Counted from the stretch's first letter, positions 18,645-29,060 are shown. The stretch is 64,000 nucleotides of DNA from Agrobacterium vaccinii (GCF_021310995.1 NZ_CP054151.1:599501-663500); one strand, 5' to 3'. The notes: generated by a model from the letters alone, not told the origin. Numbers and translations are program-made.

Positions 18645-20573
18645 GTGCGCTTTACGATTAAACTGAAATTGACTCTGATCTTTACCTTGCTGGTCGCGCT
18701 GGTAGCAGCCTGCGCCGTGTTTGGGATCAATGGCCTCAGACAAATGGACTCCCTCAAAGACTCCATGATGACGGGACCAATCCAGCAGGATGATGTCGCC
18801 AATGATCTGGCAGCTGCATTTGACGGTCTCGGTCTTGCCGAAGGCGATCTGCTTATGTCCACCAACCAACAGCGAACCCAGAATGCGCTGAAGACCATCG
18901 AAGAAGAGCGTAAGAATTTTACGACTGCACTGACCGCAGGCGAAGCCGCCGCTCCGCAGGAATTCAAGGCCAAGTGGGTAGAAATTCGCGACTTCTGGTC
19001 GGGTTACGAAAAATTGCAGGACCGACTCATCGATCTCGTAAAGACCAACCGGCTGAATGAGGCACTGGAACTTAATCAGACCGAGGGCACCGTAGCAGGC
19101 GAGAAACTTGATGGCCTGACTGAATCCCTGTCTGCTCTGACCGAAACCGGTATTACGCAAGCCGATACGGCAAGCGAGAACGCCTACAACTCAACCTTCC
19201 TGACCCTCGTCATTCTGGCATCGATTGCCAGTATTGCGTCGATCACTTCGGCTGTGTGGATCTCTTTGTCCATCAATCGCGGCCTCTCCAACGTCCGCCT
19301 TGCAGCCAATGCTGTCGCTATTGGTGACCTTGATCAGAAGGTCGAAGTCAAAACGAATGACGAGATCAAGGACCTAGTCGACACCATGAACTTGATGACA
19401 GCCAATCTGCGCGCAACCGCGGATGTGGCCAGCACAATTGCAGAAGGTGACCTCTCCAAAGACGTAAAGCCGCTGTCGGAAAAGGACGTGCTCGGTCTGG
19501 CTATGGTCCGCATGGTAACGAATCTGAGAAATACATCGAACGTTGCAGACAAAATCTCCAATGGCGATCTGACAGTTACACCAAAGCCGCTCTCTGACCG
19601 AGATACACTTGGCCTGTCTCTGGAGCGCATGGTCGAGCGTCTTCGTGGCGTCGTTGGCGATGCACTGGCTGCTGCCGACAACGTCTCGTCTGGTAGCCAG
19701 GAACTGTCGGCAAGCTCCGAGCAGCTGTCGCAGGGTGCAACGGAACAGGCATCGTCTGCCGAAGAAGCATCTGCTTCGATGGAACAGATGGCTGCCAACA
19801 TCAAGCAGAACGCCGACAACGCAGCTCAAACCGAAAAGATCGCCCGCCAGTCTTCCAAGGATGCGGAAGCCAGTGGCGAGGCCGTGGGCCGTGCCGTCTC
19901 TGCCATGCGCACCATTGCAGAAAAGATTTCCATCGTTCAGGAAATCGCTCGTCAGACCGACCTTCTCGCTCTGAACGCCGCCGTTGAAGCAGCCCGTGCT
20001 GGCGAACATGGCAAGGGCTTTGCCGTCGTCGCCTCGGAAGTGCGCAAGCTGGCCGAACGCAGCCAGGCCGCTGCTGCCGAAATCTCTTCGCTGTCGGGCG
20101 AAACGGTTCAGGTCGCGACCGAAGCCGGCGATATGCTGAACCGCCTGGTGCCGGATATCCGCAAGACCGCCGAACTGGTCTCGGAAATCTCTGCCGCCTG
20201 CCGCGAGCAGGACATCGGTGCCAGCCAGATCAATGAAGCGATCCAGCAGCTCGATCTCGTCACCCAGCAGAACTCCGGCGCGTCTGAAGAAATGTCCGCC
20301 ACCTCGGAAGAGCTGGCAGCACAGGCCGAAGAGCTACAGGCCAGCATTGCCTTCTTCAAGGTAGAGCGCGGCAACTCCGGCTACGCCCAGAAGACACAGG
20401 CACGGCCTTCCGCACCGGCACCGCGTCAGGCCGCAAAGCCTGCCGCACCGGCACGCCGCCCGACACAGGACCAGTCCATCCACGGCCAACAGGCCCGCGC
20501 CAAGGGCTTTGCACTTGATATGTCCATGGGCGGCCCAGATGCCAGCGACGCGGATTTCCGCGAAAGCGCGTAA
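18645..20573 (+). CDS. Methyl-accepting chemotaxis protein 2
   Basis: 642 residues from a GTG start at 18645 preceded by GGAG. It has the same layout as its neighbour: two transmembrane helices around a helical sensor domain, HAMP, signalling helix with the conserved tip and the same C-terminal tail. Its sensor half differs from mcp 1, and it has an extra HAMP-like segment (about residues 255-330). Its signalling half is almost base-for-base the same as that of mcp 1. This looks like tandem duplication with later sensor divergence or gene conversion. Confidence 0.94.
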   Translation: MRFTIKLKLTLIFTLLVALVAACAVFGINGLRQMDSLKDSMMTGPIQQDDVANDLAAAFDGLGLAEGDLLMSTNQQRTQNALKTIEEERKNFTTALTAGEAAAPQEFKAKWVEIRDFWSGYEKLQDRLIDLVKTNRLNEALELNQTEGTVAGEKLDGLTESLSALTETGITQADTASENAYNSTFLTLVILASIASIASITSAVWISLSINRGLSNVRLAANAVAIGDLDQKVEVKTNDEIKDLVDTMNLMTANLRATADVASTIAEGDLSKDVKPLSEKDVLGLAMVRMVTNLRNTSNVADKISNGDLTVTPKPLSDRDTLGLSLERMVERLRGVVGDALAAADNVSSGSQELSASSEQLSQGATEQASSAEEASASMEQMAANIKQNADNAAQTEKIARQSSKDAEASGEAVGRAVSAMRTIAEKISIVQEIARQTDLLALNAAVEAARAGEHGKGFAVVASEVRKLAERSQAAAAEISSLSGETVQVATEAGDMLNRLVPDIRKTAELVSEISAACREQDIGASQINEAIQQLDLVTQQNSGASEEMSATSEELAAQAEELQASIAFFKVERGNSGYAQKTQARPSAPAPRQAAKPAAPARRPTQDQSIHGQQARAKGFALDMSMGGPDASDADFRESA

Positions 20574-20586
20574 ATCAAAGCAACAC

Positions 20587-20620
20587 CCCCGCTTCGTTCG
20601 ATTTTAATGACGAAGCGGGG
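20587..20620 (+). terminator. Stem-loop between mcp 2 and mcp 3
   Basis: CCCCGCTTCGT (20587-20597) pairs perfectly with ACGAAGCGGGG (20610-20620) around a 12-base AT-rich loop, 13 bases past the mcp 2 stop. It is stable enough to terminate partially or to protect the upstream mRNA. There is no T-run. Confidence 0.55.
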
Positions 20621-20712
20621 ACTACAAAATTAGAGAATGAAGCATTCCATCCAATCGATCTGGGGCCTGAGATGACCTGGCTTGCGTTCAAGATTTATAA
20701 GGGACAAGTATC

Positions 20713-22407
20713 ATGCACCTCACCATTAAACTTAAGCTAGCGCTTGCCTTTGGCCTCATCATTTTGATGATGGCGGGTACATCCGTCTACTCCATCAACA
20801 GCCTCAATAGCCTCAACACTGCCATCAGCAACCTCATAGCTGGTCCTGCCGCCCGCCTTGAGGCCGCGCAGGAACTTGGCCGCATCCAGCTGCGCTTCAC
20901 CCGTTCGCAGATGAACATGTCCACTGCGGATAATGCAGCAGCGGCCGAAAAATCCATTCAGGACAGTGACACCTACCGCAGCCAGTTCAATGAAAAAGTC
21001 GATTGGCTTCAGAAGAACGCGACCACAGATGCGGGTCGTACGCAATGGCGTCTCGTTGGAGAATTGGGCGCAGAACTGTTTCACATTGACGACGACATCC
21101 GCAAATCCGTGAGATCTGGCGATCTTCAGACTGCTCTGATCAAGACGAAGACTGAAAGCCGCACGGCCACCGACAAGATCGGCGATATTATCGACCAGCG
21201 CGTAGAGGCAAGCAAAACCCAGATGCGCCAGGCCGACGCGGATACGGATTCGCTTTACGACACCACATGGACGATGATCACCGGCATTTCCTCAACAGCA
21301 ATCGTGATTGCTCTTGCTGCGGCATTCCTGATCGCACTTGGTATCGTCAAGGGCCTCAGCAGGGCATCGGCAGCCGTCCAGAAAGTTGCCGATGGCGACC
21401 TGACGACCTTGAGCGAAATCACATCGCGCGATGAAATCGGCAAGCTTCTCGAGCAGGTCAACGTCATGATCGAACGTCTGCGTGGCGTCGTCTCCGACTC
21501 CCTGTCTGCCGCAGACAATGTATCGACTGGTAGCCAGGAACTGTCCGCCAGCTCAGAACAGGTTTCGCAGGGCGCAACCGAACAGGCCTCTTCCACCGAA
21601 GAAGCATCTGCATCCATGGAGCAGATGGCCGCCAATATCCGTCAGAACGCTGAAAATGCGGCTCAGACGGAAAAGATTGCCCGCCAGTCCTCCACCGATG
21701 CCGAAGCCAGCGGTGCTGCTGTCGGTCGCGCTGTCGTCGCCATGCGCACCATTGCCGAGAAGATTTCCATCGTTCAGGAAATCGCCCGCCAGACCGACCT
21801 TCTCGCCTTGAACGCAGCCGTGGAAGCGGCCCGTGCAGGTGAGCATGGCAAGGGCTTTGCCGTCGTTGCCTCGGAAGTCCGCAAGCTGGCAGAACGTAGC
21901 CAGTCTGCCGCCGCCGAAATCAGCGCCATGTCCAGCGAAACCGTGACTGCCGCTGCCGATGCAGGCGAGATGCTGAACCGTCTGGTTCCCGATATCCGCA
22001 AGACGGCTGAACTCGTTGCCGAAATCTCTGCGGCCTGTCGCGAGCAGGACATCGGCGCCAACCAGATCAACGAGGCGATCCAGCAGCTCGACCGGGTGAC
22101 GCAGCAGAACACCAGCGCATCGGAAGAAATGTCGGCAACCTCCGAAGAGCTCGCGGCCCAGGCCGAAGAACTTCAGGCCAGCATCGCCTTCTTCAAGGTC
22201 CAGCGTGCAAACGCAGCGGCAGCCAACCGGGCACAACCGCAGTTCCACGGCTCCATCCGCGCAACTCAGAGTGCGCCGAAGGCCGCTGCACGCAAACCGA
22301 ACGACAACTCGATTGGCGCTCAGCAGGCACGCGCCAAGGGCTTTGCACTGGATATGTCCATGGGTGGCCCCGACGCGGCCGACCAGGACTTCCGCCAGTC
22401 CGCTTGA
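20713..22407 (+). CDS. Methyl-accepting chemotaxis protein 3
   Basis: 564 residues with N-terminal transmembrane helix (about 8-28), helical sensor domain, second transmembrane helix (about 195-215), HAMP and signalling domain with the same receptor tip as its two neighbours. It is less similar in DNA to mcp 1 and 2 than they are to each other, so the triplication is older. The C-terminal tail [20 protein letters not shown] is retained. ATG at 20713 follows GGGACAAG. Confidence 0.94.
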   Translation: MHLTIKLKLALAFGLIILMMAGTSVYSINSLNSLNTAISNLIAGPAARLEAAQELGRIQLRFTRSQMNMSTADNAAAAEKSIQDSDTYRSQFNEKVDWLQKNATTDAGRTQWRLVGELGAELFHIDDDIRKSVRSGDLQTALIKTKTESRTATDKIGDIIDQRVEASKTQMRQADADTDSLYDTTWTMITGISSTAIVIALAAAFLIALGIVKGLSRASAAVQKVADGDLTTLSEITSRDEIGKLLEQVNVMIERLRGVVSDSLSAADNVSTGSQELSASSEQVSQGATEQASSTEEASASMEQMAANIRQNAENAAQTEKIARQSSTDAEASGAAVGRAVVAMRTIAEKISIVQEIARQTDLLALNAAVEAARAGEHGKGFAVVASEVRKLAERSQSAAAEISAMSSETVTAAADAGEMLNRLVPDIRKTAELVAEISAACREQDIGANQINEAIQQLDRVTQQNTSASEEMSATSEELAAQAEELQASIAFFKVQRANAAAANRAQPQFHGSIRATQSAPKAAARKPNDNSIGAQQARAKGFALDMSMGGPDAADQDFRQSA

Positions 22408-22516
22408 TGACACATTGGCGCGGCGGGCATTGCCCTTCGCCGCGTCAATACCGAATACCGAGATCAGACGCAGACGACCTCGACTGACGAAACCATGACT
22501 TTGGAGAAGACGTAAA

Positions 22517-23011
22517 ATGGCGAGCCCATCATCTCATACCCAGTACGTGACGTTCAGTCTCGGCGAGGAAGTCTTCGCCGTTCCTGTGGATGTCGTGCGA
22601 GAAATTCTCGACCATGAGGAGGCGTTCAAAATCCCCCATGGGCCGGATTATCTGCTGGGGCTACGAGACGTGCGCGGTCAGGGCGTTCCCGTCATCGATC
22701 TGCGCCTGCGTCTGGGCATGACACGAACGGTAAAAACGCCGCACACGCGCATCCTCGTTCTCGACATCCCCTTCGGCGACAAGCTGCTGGCGCTGGGTCT
22801 CGTGGCCGACAAGGTCTTCGAAGTCACGCCGTTCCTGCTCGACCAGATCGAGACTGCGCCGGATATCGGCATTCGCTGGAACTCCAGCTACATCGCCGGC
22901 GTGGTACGCCGTGAGGGTGATTTCGTCGTCATCATCGATCTTGCACAGTTGTTTTCAAGCGAAGCTGGCGATCTGGCGAAGGTCAACGCCGGACCTATGC
23001 GCGCTGCGTGA
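22517..23011 (+). CDS. cheW: Second CheW-type coupling protein
   Basis: 164 residues, a complete CheW domain (YVTFSLGEEVFAVPVDVVREIL, then LLGLRDVRGQGVPVIDLRLRLGM). Its sequence is clearly different from the cheW at 16149. Two CheW proteins in one operon would allow mixed receptor arrays or paralogue-specific coupling. It starts about 110 bases after mcp 3 and lies 14 bases before cheR. Confidence 0.93.
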   Translation: MASPSSHTQYVTFSLGEEVFAVPVDVVREILDHEEAFKIPHGPDYLLGLRDVRGQGVPVIDLRLRLGMTRTVKTPHTRILVLDIPFGDKLLALGLVADKVFEVTPFLLDQIETAPDIGIRWNSSYIAGVVRREGDFVVIIDLAQLFSSEAGDLAKVNAGPMRAA

Positions 23012-23025
23012 AAGGAATTTGAGAG

Positions 23026-23874
23026 TTGAGTACCGCCGTCAGCGTAAACTTCGACGACAGCCTGAGCACCCGCGACTTTCGCGAACTCTCAAGCTTCATT
23101 TATGAATATTGCGGCATCAAAATGCCGGAGACCAAGCGCTCCATGCTGGAGGGTCGTCTGCGCAAACGCTTGCGCGCCACGGGTTATGCCAACTTCAGCG
23201 ATTATTGCGACTACCTGTTTCGCCACGGCGGAATGGAAGCGGAATCGATCTTCCTGATCGACGTCGTCACCACCAACAAGACAGACTTTTTCCGCGAACC
23301 GAACCATTTCGACTTTATGGAAAAAGTCGCGCTGCCTGCATTGGCAAAGAGAGGGATCGGACGCGTGCGCGCCTGGAGTTCGGCCTGCTCCACCGGTGCC
23401 GAGCCCTACACCATGGCCATGGTCATGGCTGAAGCCGTCGAACGGAACGTCATCTCGGACTACAACATCCTCGCCACCGATCTGTCGACAGATGTGCTGC
23501 AAAAAGCCCATAGCGGCATCTACAGCCGTGATCTCGTCGATCCCGTGCCGCCGGAAATGAAGCGCAAATATGTGATGCAGGCCAAGGAGCGCAACCGCAA
23601 CGACGTGCGAATTGCTGCAAAGCTTCGCTCCAAGATCGGCTTTGCGCGCATGAACCTGATGAACCCGAAATATGAAATCGGCGATCCTGTTCACATCCTG
23701 TTTTGCCGCAACGTCCTGATCTATTTCGACAAGAAGACGCAGACCCATGTCTTGACCGAGCTTTGCAAATGCATCGCACCGGGTGGCTATCTCCTCATCG
23801 GCCATTCAGAGACCGTGACGGGTATCGATCTTCCGATAAAGCAGGTTGCCAACACTGTCTTCATGAAACAATAA
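23026..23874 (+). CDS. cheR: Chemotaxis protein methyltransferase CheR
   Basis: 282 residues with an N-terminal helical CheR domain and a SAM-binding domain: WSSACSTGAEPYTMAM (motif I) and HILFCRNVLIYFD. It methylates receptor glutamates with SAM during adaptation. The start is TTG at 23026 with AAAGGAA eight bases upstream; no better ATG exists nearby. It pairs with the adjacent cheB. Confidence 0.96.
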   Translation: MSTAVSVNFDDSLSTRDFRELSSFIYEYCGIKMPETKRSMLEGRLRKRLRATGYANFSDYCDYLFRHGGMEAESIFLIDVVTTNKTDFFREPNHFDFMEKVALPALAKRGIGRVRAWSSACSTGAEPYTMAMVMAEAVERNVISDYNILATDLSTDVLQKAHSGIYSRDLVDPVPPEMKRKYVMQAKERNRNDVRIAAKLRSKIGFARMNLMNPKYEIGDPVHILFCRNVLIYFDKKTQTHVLTELCKCIAPGGYLLIGHSETVTGIDLPIKQVANTVFMKQ

Positions 23875-23880
23875 AGTAGC

Positions 23881-24969
23881 ATGATCAAAAAAACCCGCGT
23901 CCTTATCGTCGATGATTCCGCCAGCGTCCGGCAGACGCTGACGGCGGTTCTTCAGTCCGACCCTGCAATCGAAGTGATCGGCGCAGCGTCCGACCCCTTC
24001 ATGGCGGCGAAGAAGATACAGGAAGATATGCCGGATGTGATCACGCTGGACGTGGAAATGCCGCGCATGGACGGCATTACCTTCCTGCGCAAGATCATGT
24101 CCCAGCACCCCATCCCGGTCGTCATGTGTTCATCGCTGACCGAGGCCGGTTCCGAAACGCTGCTACAGGCGCTGGAAGCGGGCGCTGTGGATATCATCGT
24201 CAAGCCGCGCATCGGCGCAGCCGATCATCTGGCTGAATCGGCACAGCGCATATGTGAAGTGGTGAAAAGTGCCGCCCATGCCCGCGTCAAGGGCGCCAAA
24301 GCCGTTGCCCGCCGGTCTGCCGCCAGCGATCCGCAGGCGAAACTGACTGCCGATGCCGTGCTGCCGCCACCGTCTGGCAAGGCCATGGCCCGTACCACCG
24401 AAATGGTCGTCTGCGTCGGCGCATCCACCGGTGGCACCGAAGCCTTGCGGGAAATGCTGGAAAAATTGCCCGCAAACGCGCCGGGAATGGTCATCGTCCA
24501 ACACATGCCGGAGAAATTTACCGCCGCGTTCGCGCGCCGCCTGAACACGCTTTGCGAGGTAGAGATCAAGGAAGCATCAGATGGTGATCCGGTCCTGCGC
24601 GGCCATGTGCTGATCGCACCGGGTGACAAGCATATGCTGCTGGAAAGACAAGGCGCGCGCTACTACGTGTCGGTTCGCAATGGCCCTCTCGTTACCCGCC
24701 ATCGCCCGTCGGTGGATGTGCTTTTCCGCTCCGCCGCGCGGTCGGCAGGGTCAAACGCCATGGGCGTCATCATGACCGGCATGGGGGATGACGGCGCGCG
24801 CGGCATGCTGGAAATGCATCAGGCGGGCGCATATACCGTTGCCCAAGATGAGGCCTCCTCCGTCGTTTTCGGCATGCCGAAGGAAGCCATCGCCCATGGT
24901 GGTGTGGACAAGATCGTGCCGCTGGATCAGATTTTCAGAGAAATCCTGGCCGAAGACCGCCGTCACTAA
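23881..24969 (+). CDS. cheB: Chemotaxis response regulator protein-glutamate methylesterase CheB
   Basis: 362 residues: a receiver domain with phosphorylation site Asp57 in [11 protein letters not shown], a linker of about 60 residues, then the methylesterase domain. The esterase domain has the Ser-His-Asp triad in [18 protein letters not shown] and GMGDDGARG. It removes receptor methyl groups when phosphorylated by CheA. It closes the chemotaxis operon, which has no cheD or cheZ. Confidence 0.97.
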   Translation: MIKKTRVLIVDDSASVRQTLTAVLQSDPAIEVIGAASDPFMAAKKIQEDMPDVITLDVEMPRMDGITFLRKIMSQHPIPVVMCSSLTEAGSETLLQALEAGAVDIIVKPRIGAADHLAESAQRICEVVKSAAHARVKGAKAVARRSAASDPQAKLTADAVLPPPSGKAMARTTEMVVCVGASTGGTEALREMLEKLPANAPGMVIVQHMPEKFTAAFARRLNTLCEVEIKEASDGDPVLRGHVLIAPGDKHMLLERQGARYYVSVRNGPLVTRHRPSVDVLFRSAARSAGSNAMGVIMTGMGDDGARGMLEMHQAGAYTVAQDEASSVVFGMPKEAIAHGGVDKIVPLDQIFREILAEDRRH

Positions 24970-25083
24970 TTTCGCTCATCTTATTTAGAAATCGTTAACC
25001 ATAATGTTCAATGATCGGCTGGCGCCATGATTTCGGCGCGTCGAAACAGGCGATGACCGTCTCAGCTTTTATCGGATCTTTCC

Positions 25084-25776
25084 ATGACGGTCATTACATT
25101 CGCAAACACCAAAGGTGGCGCAGGCAAGACGACGGCGGTTCTGCTGCTGGCGTCGGAACTGGCACGCCGCGGCTTGCGGATTTGCGTTGTCGACACCGAT
25201 CCGCAGCGCTGGCTCTCCAAGTGGCGGGAATCGGCTGACCATCGCGTCGATCTCTCCGTCATCACATATGTTTCCGCCTCCAGCCTTCAAAACCACGTTC
25301 TCGAAAACCGCAGGAAATTCGATCACGTCATCATCGACCTTCCCGGGGCCCAGTCACCCCTTCTGGCGACCGCCGTCGGACTGTCGAACCATGTGTTGAT
25401 CCCCGTGCAGGGCAGCACCATGGATGCGCAGGGTGGCGCGCAGGTTCTCGAACTGCTGCGTTATCTCGATGATCGCGCCTCGATTAAGATTCCACATTCC
25501 GTCGTGCTGTCGCGCGTTAATTCCATGGTCACGACCCGCGCACTTCTCGCCGCCAAAGCACTGCTCGCAAAGCGCAATGTACATGTGCTTGATACCCCCA
25601 TCATCGAGCGCGCCGCCTTCCGCGACATGTTCGATTTCGGCGGCTACCTGCACATGATGAACCCCGCGCAGGTCAGCAATCTGGATAAGGCCATGCAGAA
25701 CGCCAGTGCATTTGCCGATGAAGTCATGCGGCTTTTGCCAGTCCAGTCCGTAGCGCGCTACTCTTCAGCAGCCTGA
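25084..25776 (+). CDS. ParA/VirC1-like P-loop ATPase
   Basis: 230 residues with a deviant Walker A of the ParA/MinD type (NTKGGAGKT, residues 8-16), the Asp pair in VVDTDPQRWL and VIIDLPGAQ. The central region (ALLAAKALLAKRNVHVLDTPIIERAAFRDMF) resembles Agrobacterium VirC1, the T-DNA overdrive-binding ATPase, rather than plasmid RepA or chromosomal ParA. No parB-like partner is next to it. It lies 114 bases after cheB, so it could help position chemotaxis arrays, as PpfA/ParC ATPases do; that is inference. Confidence 0.85.
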   Translation: MTVITFANTKGGAGKTTAVLLLASELARRGLRICVVDTDPQRWLSKWRESADHRVDLSVITYVSASSLQNHVLENRRKFDHVIIDLPGAQSPLLATAVGLSNHVLIPVQGSTMDAQGGAQVLELLRYLDDRASIKIPHSVVLSRVNSMVTTRALLAAKALLAKRNVHVLDTPIIERAAFRDMFDFGGYLHMMNPAQVSNLDKAMQNASAFADEVMRLLPVQSVARYSSAA

Positions 25777-25790
25777 TCTTCAACGGCAAA

Positions 25791-25819
25791 AACCCGGCGG
25801 TCTCGCGACCACCGGGGTT
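25791..25819. terminator. Bidirectional terminator between convergent genes
   Basis: AACCCGGCGGTC pairs with GACCACCGGGGTT around TCGC, with one mismatch. It sits in the 60-base gap between the ends of the ParA-like gene and the minus-strand OB-fold gene and is flanked by A-rich and T-containing sides. It probably serves both transcripts. Confidence 0.65.
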
Positions 25820-25836
25820 GTATTATCTCAGGTGCC

Positions 25837-26352
25837 TCAAGGCCTTGGCGCTTCAGGTGCCGGTCCGCGGACCATATCTTCCAGACGCTTGTGCGGTGGT
25901 GGGCCCTTCTGCGGACCAAGCGCTTCCGTCTTTCCGTCTTCGCGCACCAGATAGCTGGCGTGCACGAAGCCATCGTCGAAACGGCCCTGCACGGTCACGG
26001 CCTCGTTCTGCTTGACTAGATCGCCATCTTCCCCGCCGGGACCTGTTTCGATCAGCGCCTTGCCGCTACCATCCTGCAACACGAATTTATTGCCGTAGAT
26101 TTCGGCGACCGTGCCTTTGATGGTGACGAGGCTCGATGCTGGCATTGTGGAGATTTCGACGGGCGTCATGGGTGCCATTTCAGCCGTTGGACGCACCAGC
26201 TTCATGGCGCCTGCACCGCCCGCAGCACCCAGTGCCAGGGCAACGACTGCGGCGATGGCTGGCAGTGCCAGTCGGCTGCGGCGTTTATGGTGAGGATGAT
26301 CCGGTGCTGGTGTGGGACTAATATGATCCGATGTGTGATTTTCGTTTTCCAT
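25837..26352 (-). CDS. Membrane-anchored bacterial OB-fold (BOF/YgiW-like) protein
   Basis: The ATG at 26352 follows AAGGAG and gives 171 residues. An N-terminal His/Pro-rich stretch is followed by one hydrophobic helix (about 25-48). The periplasmic domain reads MTPVEIST, VTIKGTVAEIYGNKFVLQDGSGKALIE and VTVQGRFDDGFVHASYLV, typical of the BOF (bacterial OB-fold) family. A Pro-rich tail ends it. It is divergent from the two-component system that starts 132 bases away, which may regulate it. Some BOF proteins are linked to stress and antimicrobial-peptide resistance; here the role is unknown. Confidence 0.75.
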   Translation of the reverse strand: MENENHTSDHISPTPAPDHPHHKRRSRLALPAIAAVVALALGAAGGAGAMKLVRPTAEMAPMTPVEISTMPASSLVTIKGTVAEIYGNKFVLQDGSGKALIETGPGGEDGDLVKQNEAVTVQGRFDDGFVHASYLVREDGKTEALGPQKGPPPHKRLEDMVRGPAPEAPRP

Positions 26353-26484
26353 TTGCGTTGCTCCTTGTGAATGACAACTGCAATCTAGCCCAGCCTCCCA
26401 CACAGCTGCCTGAACCTTCCTGTTCAGTTTGAGTTAAGCTGCCATATCTAGATTTCCGGTCTTCTCTCATTGGAAAGTTCACTC

Positions 26485-27153
26485 ATGCGCGTATTGCTCG
26501 TGGAAGACGACGCAGATCTCGGCGGCAGGATCGCAAGTGCGCTCAGGCTTGAAAACTTCGTCGTCGATGTCGCCCGCAATGGCGAAGATGCGCTTCACGC
26601 CGGGCTCACGGAACTCTTCGACGTCGCCATTCTCGACCTGGGCCTGCCCAAGATCGATGGCATCTCGGTGCTGAAAGGCTGGCGCGAAAGTGAGCGCAAT
26701 CTCCCCGTTCTTGTCCTCACCGCCCGCGATGGCTGGCCCGACAAGGTAGCGAGCTTCAAAGCCGGGGCAGACGACTTTCTGCCAAAACCCTTCAAGGTCG
26801 AGGAGCTGGTGTTGCGGCTGCGGGCACTGGTGCGCCGGGCTGCCGGTTATGCCTCCGCCCGGCTGAATTGCGGGCCGCTGGTCTTCGACGCGCAACTCGG
26901 CACCTTCGAACTCGATGGCCTTCCCTTGAAACTCACGGCGCTCGAATGGCGTGTCCTGTCCTGCCTCATCCTGCGCAAGGAAACCATCGTCGACCGCCGT
27001 GAACTGAACGAGCGCGTCTACGACGGAGATGCGGAAGTGGACTCGAATTCGATAGAGGTGATCATTGCCAGACTGCGCAAGAAAGTCGGTGCGGAACGCA
27101 TCGAAACCGTGAGGGGCCGCGGCTACATGCTGACGGCAGCGGTGGCCACTTGA
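26485..27153 (+). CDS. OmpR/PhoP-family response regulator
   Basis: 222 residues from ATG 26485 (GGAAAG upstream): receiver domain with phosphorylation site Asp51 in ILDLGLP and Lys in LPKPF, then a winged-helix DNA-binding domain (LTALEWRVLSCLI ... DSNSIEVIIARLRKKVGAE ... RGRGYML). Such proteins activate or repress promoters when phosphorylated. The stop overlaps the start of the kinase gene (TTGA). Confidence 0.95.
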   Translation: MRVLLVEDDADLGGRIASALRLENFVVDVARNGEDALHAGLTELFDVAILDLGLPKIDGISVLKGWRESERNLPVLVLTARDGWPDKVASFKAGADDFLPKPFKVEELVLRLRALVRRAAGYASARLNCGPLVFDAQLGTFELDGLPLKLTALEWRVLSCLILRKETIVDRRELNERVYDGDAEVDSNSIEVIIARLRKKVGAERIETVRGRGYMLTAAVAT

Positions 27154-28544
27154 CGATATTTCCCCTGAAATCACCTAGGTCCATCGCCGGACGACTATTG
27201 CTGTTCTCGGGCATTTTCGTCACTGCGGCACTGGTGGTCGCCTCGGTTATCCTATGGCTCGCTCTGAAAACAGTGGTACGCGAGCAGATCGATCAGCGGC
27301 TGGACACGCAAATCAGCGCGCTTGCCGGTGCTGTCAGGCAAGGACCTGAAGGCAGGCTCTCACTCTCCACTCCCTTGGATGCGCCACCTTTCGATCGTGG
27401 CGGCTCCGGCTGGTACTGGCAGATTGATGCAGGCGATCAACACCTGACATCCCGCTCGCTGATGCAAAGCACACTGGAAGCCCCTCCGCCGCGCCAAAGC
27501 CTAAAACACATGCTGACGGGCATGGCCTCGCCCGGTGAAAGCAGGGACAGCAACGGCCAGATGCTCTATACGCGTCAAATCTCCCGCGAAATCGGCGGCA
27601 CCGTAATGATCATCACCGCGAGTGCGCCCTCCACAGCGCTGATCGAACCCGCATTGAGAGCCCTGTTCTGGCTGGTCCCCTGCATGCTTGTTCTCGGCAT
27701 CGTTCTTCTGGGCGGAACACTCTGGCAAATACGCTTCGGCCTGCGACCACTCGCGTCGATGGCTAAAGATATCGACGCTATCAACAGCGGCGAACTCGAC
27801 CGACTGCCGCCGCAGCCATCGAGCGAACTTGCGCCACTTTCTGCAAAGACCAACGCTTTGCTGACGGCAAATGAGGAGCGGTTGATCGCAACACGCATGC
27901 AGTTTGCCAATCTCGCTCACGGCCTGAAGACGCCCGTCGCCAGTCTGCTTCTAGCGCTGACCGACAGCAATGATCCCGACGGTACATTGCGAGATTTGGG
28001 CAGACGCATCGACCATCGGATCAAGCACCACCTCAGCGCAACCCGACAAGTCATGGCCGCAGCTAACGCGGTGGCCGGTGCCGATATCGGATCGGTGGTG
28101 TCTAACCTGCATCTTGCAATCGGCTCCATTCACGCCGACAGAGGCATCAGCTTTGAAAATAATATCGAAGACGCTGCGCGGGTCGCCTGCGACGAGAACG
28201 ATCTGGAGGAAATGCTCGGCAACCTGATCGATAACGCTTTCAAATGGGCATCGTCTCATGTCAACATCAGCGCCATCAAGGATGGCGCCAATCTGCGTAT
28301 CAGTATTGCGGACGACGGCCCGGGCATCCCGGCCTCTCGTATGGAGGCCGTTTTGCTGCCGGGCGTTCGAGAGGACGAACGGATCGCCGGTTCCGGCTTC
28401 GGGCTCACCATTGCCAACGAACTTGCCGAACTCTACGGAGGTTCGCTTGCCTTGGAGAGCAATTCACCCAATGGGCTGCGGGCTGTTCTCATTCTGCCCG
28501 CGAGCATGAAAGCCGGCAGTTCAAACCTACCGCTTACGGCCTAG
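27150..28544 (+). CDS. Two-component sensor histidine kinase (PhoQ-like layout)
   Basis: 464 residues from TTG 27150, which overlaps the regulator stop. Two transmembrane helices (about 14-40 and 172-193) enclose a periplasmic sensor of about 130 residues. HAMP, the H-box with His257 in FANLAHGLKTP, N-box NLIDNAFKWA, G1 DDGPGIP and G2 GSGFGLTI follow. The AHGLKTP form of the H-box is the one found in PhoQ-like kinases. The signal is unknown. Its 3' end overlaps the convergent DUF4112 gene by 18 bases. Confidence 0.93.
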   Translation: MTIFPLKSPRSIAGRLLLFSGIFVTAALVVASVILWLALKTVVREQIDQRLDTQISALAGAVRQGPEGRLSLSTPLDAPPFDRGGSGWYWQIDAGDQHLTSRSLMQSTLEAPPPRQSLKHMLTGMASPGESRDSNGQMLYTRQISREIGGTVMIITASAPSTALIEPALRALFWLVPCMLVLGIVLLGGTLWQIRFGLRPLASMAKDIDAINSGELDRLPPQPSSELAPLSAKTNALLTANEERLIATRMQFANLAHGLKTPVASLLLALTDSNDPDGTLRDLGRRIDHRIKHHLSATRQVMAAANAVAGADIGSVVSNLHLAIGSIHADRGISFENNIEDAARVACDENDLEEMLGNLIDNAFKWASSHVNISAIKDGANLRISIADDGPGIPASRMEAVLLPGVREDERIAGSGFGLTIANELAELYGGSLALESNSPNGLRAVLILPASMKAGSSNLPLTA

Positions 28545-28955
28545 CTCATCGTCGTGTATGCCGAAATGATCGATGATCATGTTGACGTTGCGGCGATGCG
28601 ACTTGAAGTAAACGTCGAACAAATCACCGAACAGCGGCACACTGCCGACCACGGCATCCATGCCGATATTACCGATCATTCGCGCCAGCTTCTCACGCGG
28701 CACACCCATGCGACGGGCTTCGTTGACGATGTAAAGCCCCACCAGCGCACCTGCACCATCACCTACCAATGGCACAAGACCCATGATGGAATCGGCACCA
28801 AAGCGCAGCCGTGTGCCGGGAATACCGATCGCCGTATCCATCAGCCGAGCAATGCCGGACAGGCGGCGCAATCGACGCAAGCGCTCCGCGCTGTCAAGGA
28901 ACTCATCAGACATTCCGGGGCTCGCCCCGCTCGCATTCCACGTTCTTGCAGCCAT
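28527..28955 (-). CDS. DUF4112 family protein
   Basis: 142 residues from ATG 28955 (GGAG upstream). The conserved DUF4112 core is visible: LMDTAIGIPGTRLRFGADSIMGLVPLVGDGAGALVGLYIV with a hydrophobic hairpin, then DAVVGSVPLFGDLFDVYFKSHRRN. The family is widespread and of unknown function, probably membrane-associated. It is convergent with and overlaps the histidine kinase gene. Confidence 0.88.
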   Translation of the reverse strand: MAARTWNASGASPGMSDEFLDSAERLRRLRRLSGIARLMDTAIGIPGTRLRFGADSIMGLVPLVGDGAGALVGLYIVNEARRMGVPREKLARMIGNIGMDAVVGSVPLFGDLFDVYFKSHRRNVNMIIDHFGIHDDELGRKR

Positions 28956-29060
28956 CGGAGACTCCAACCCGAAAAGAGAAATCATATGTGATAAAGGAAT
29001 GGGTATGCCGTGAGCTCCATTCAAGAGCCCTCGTTATTCACGGCACCGCTGAAACAGTCA

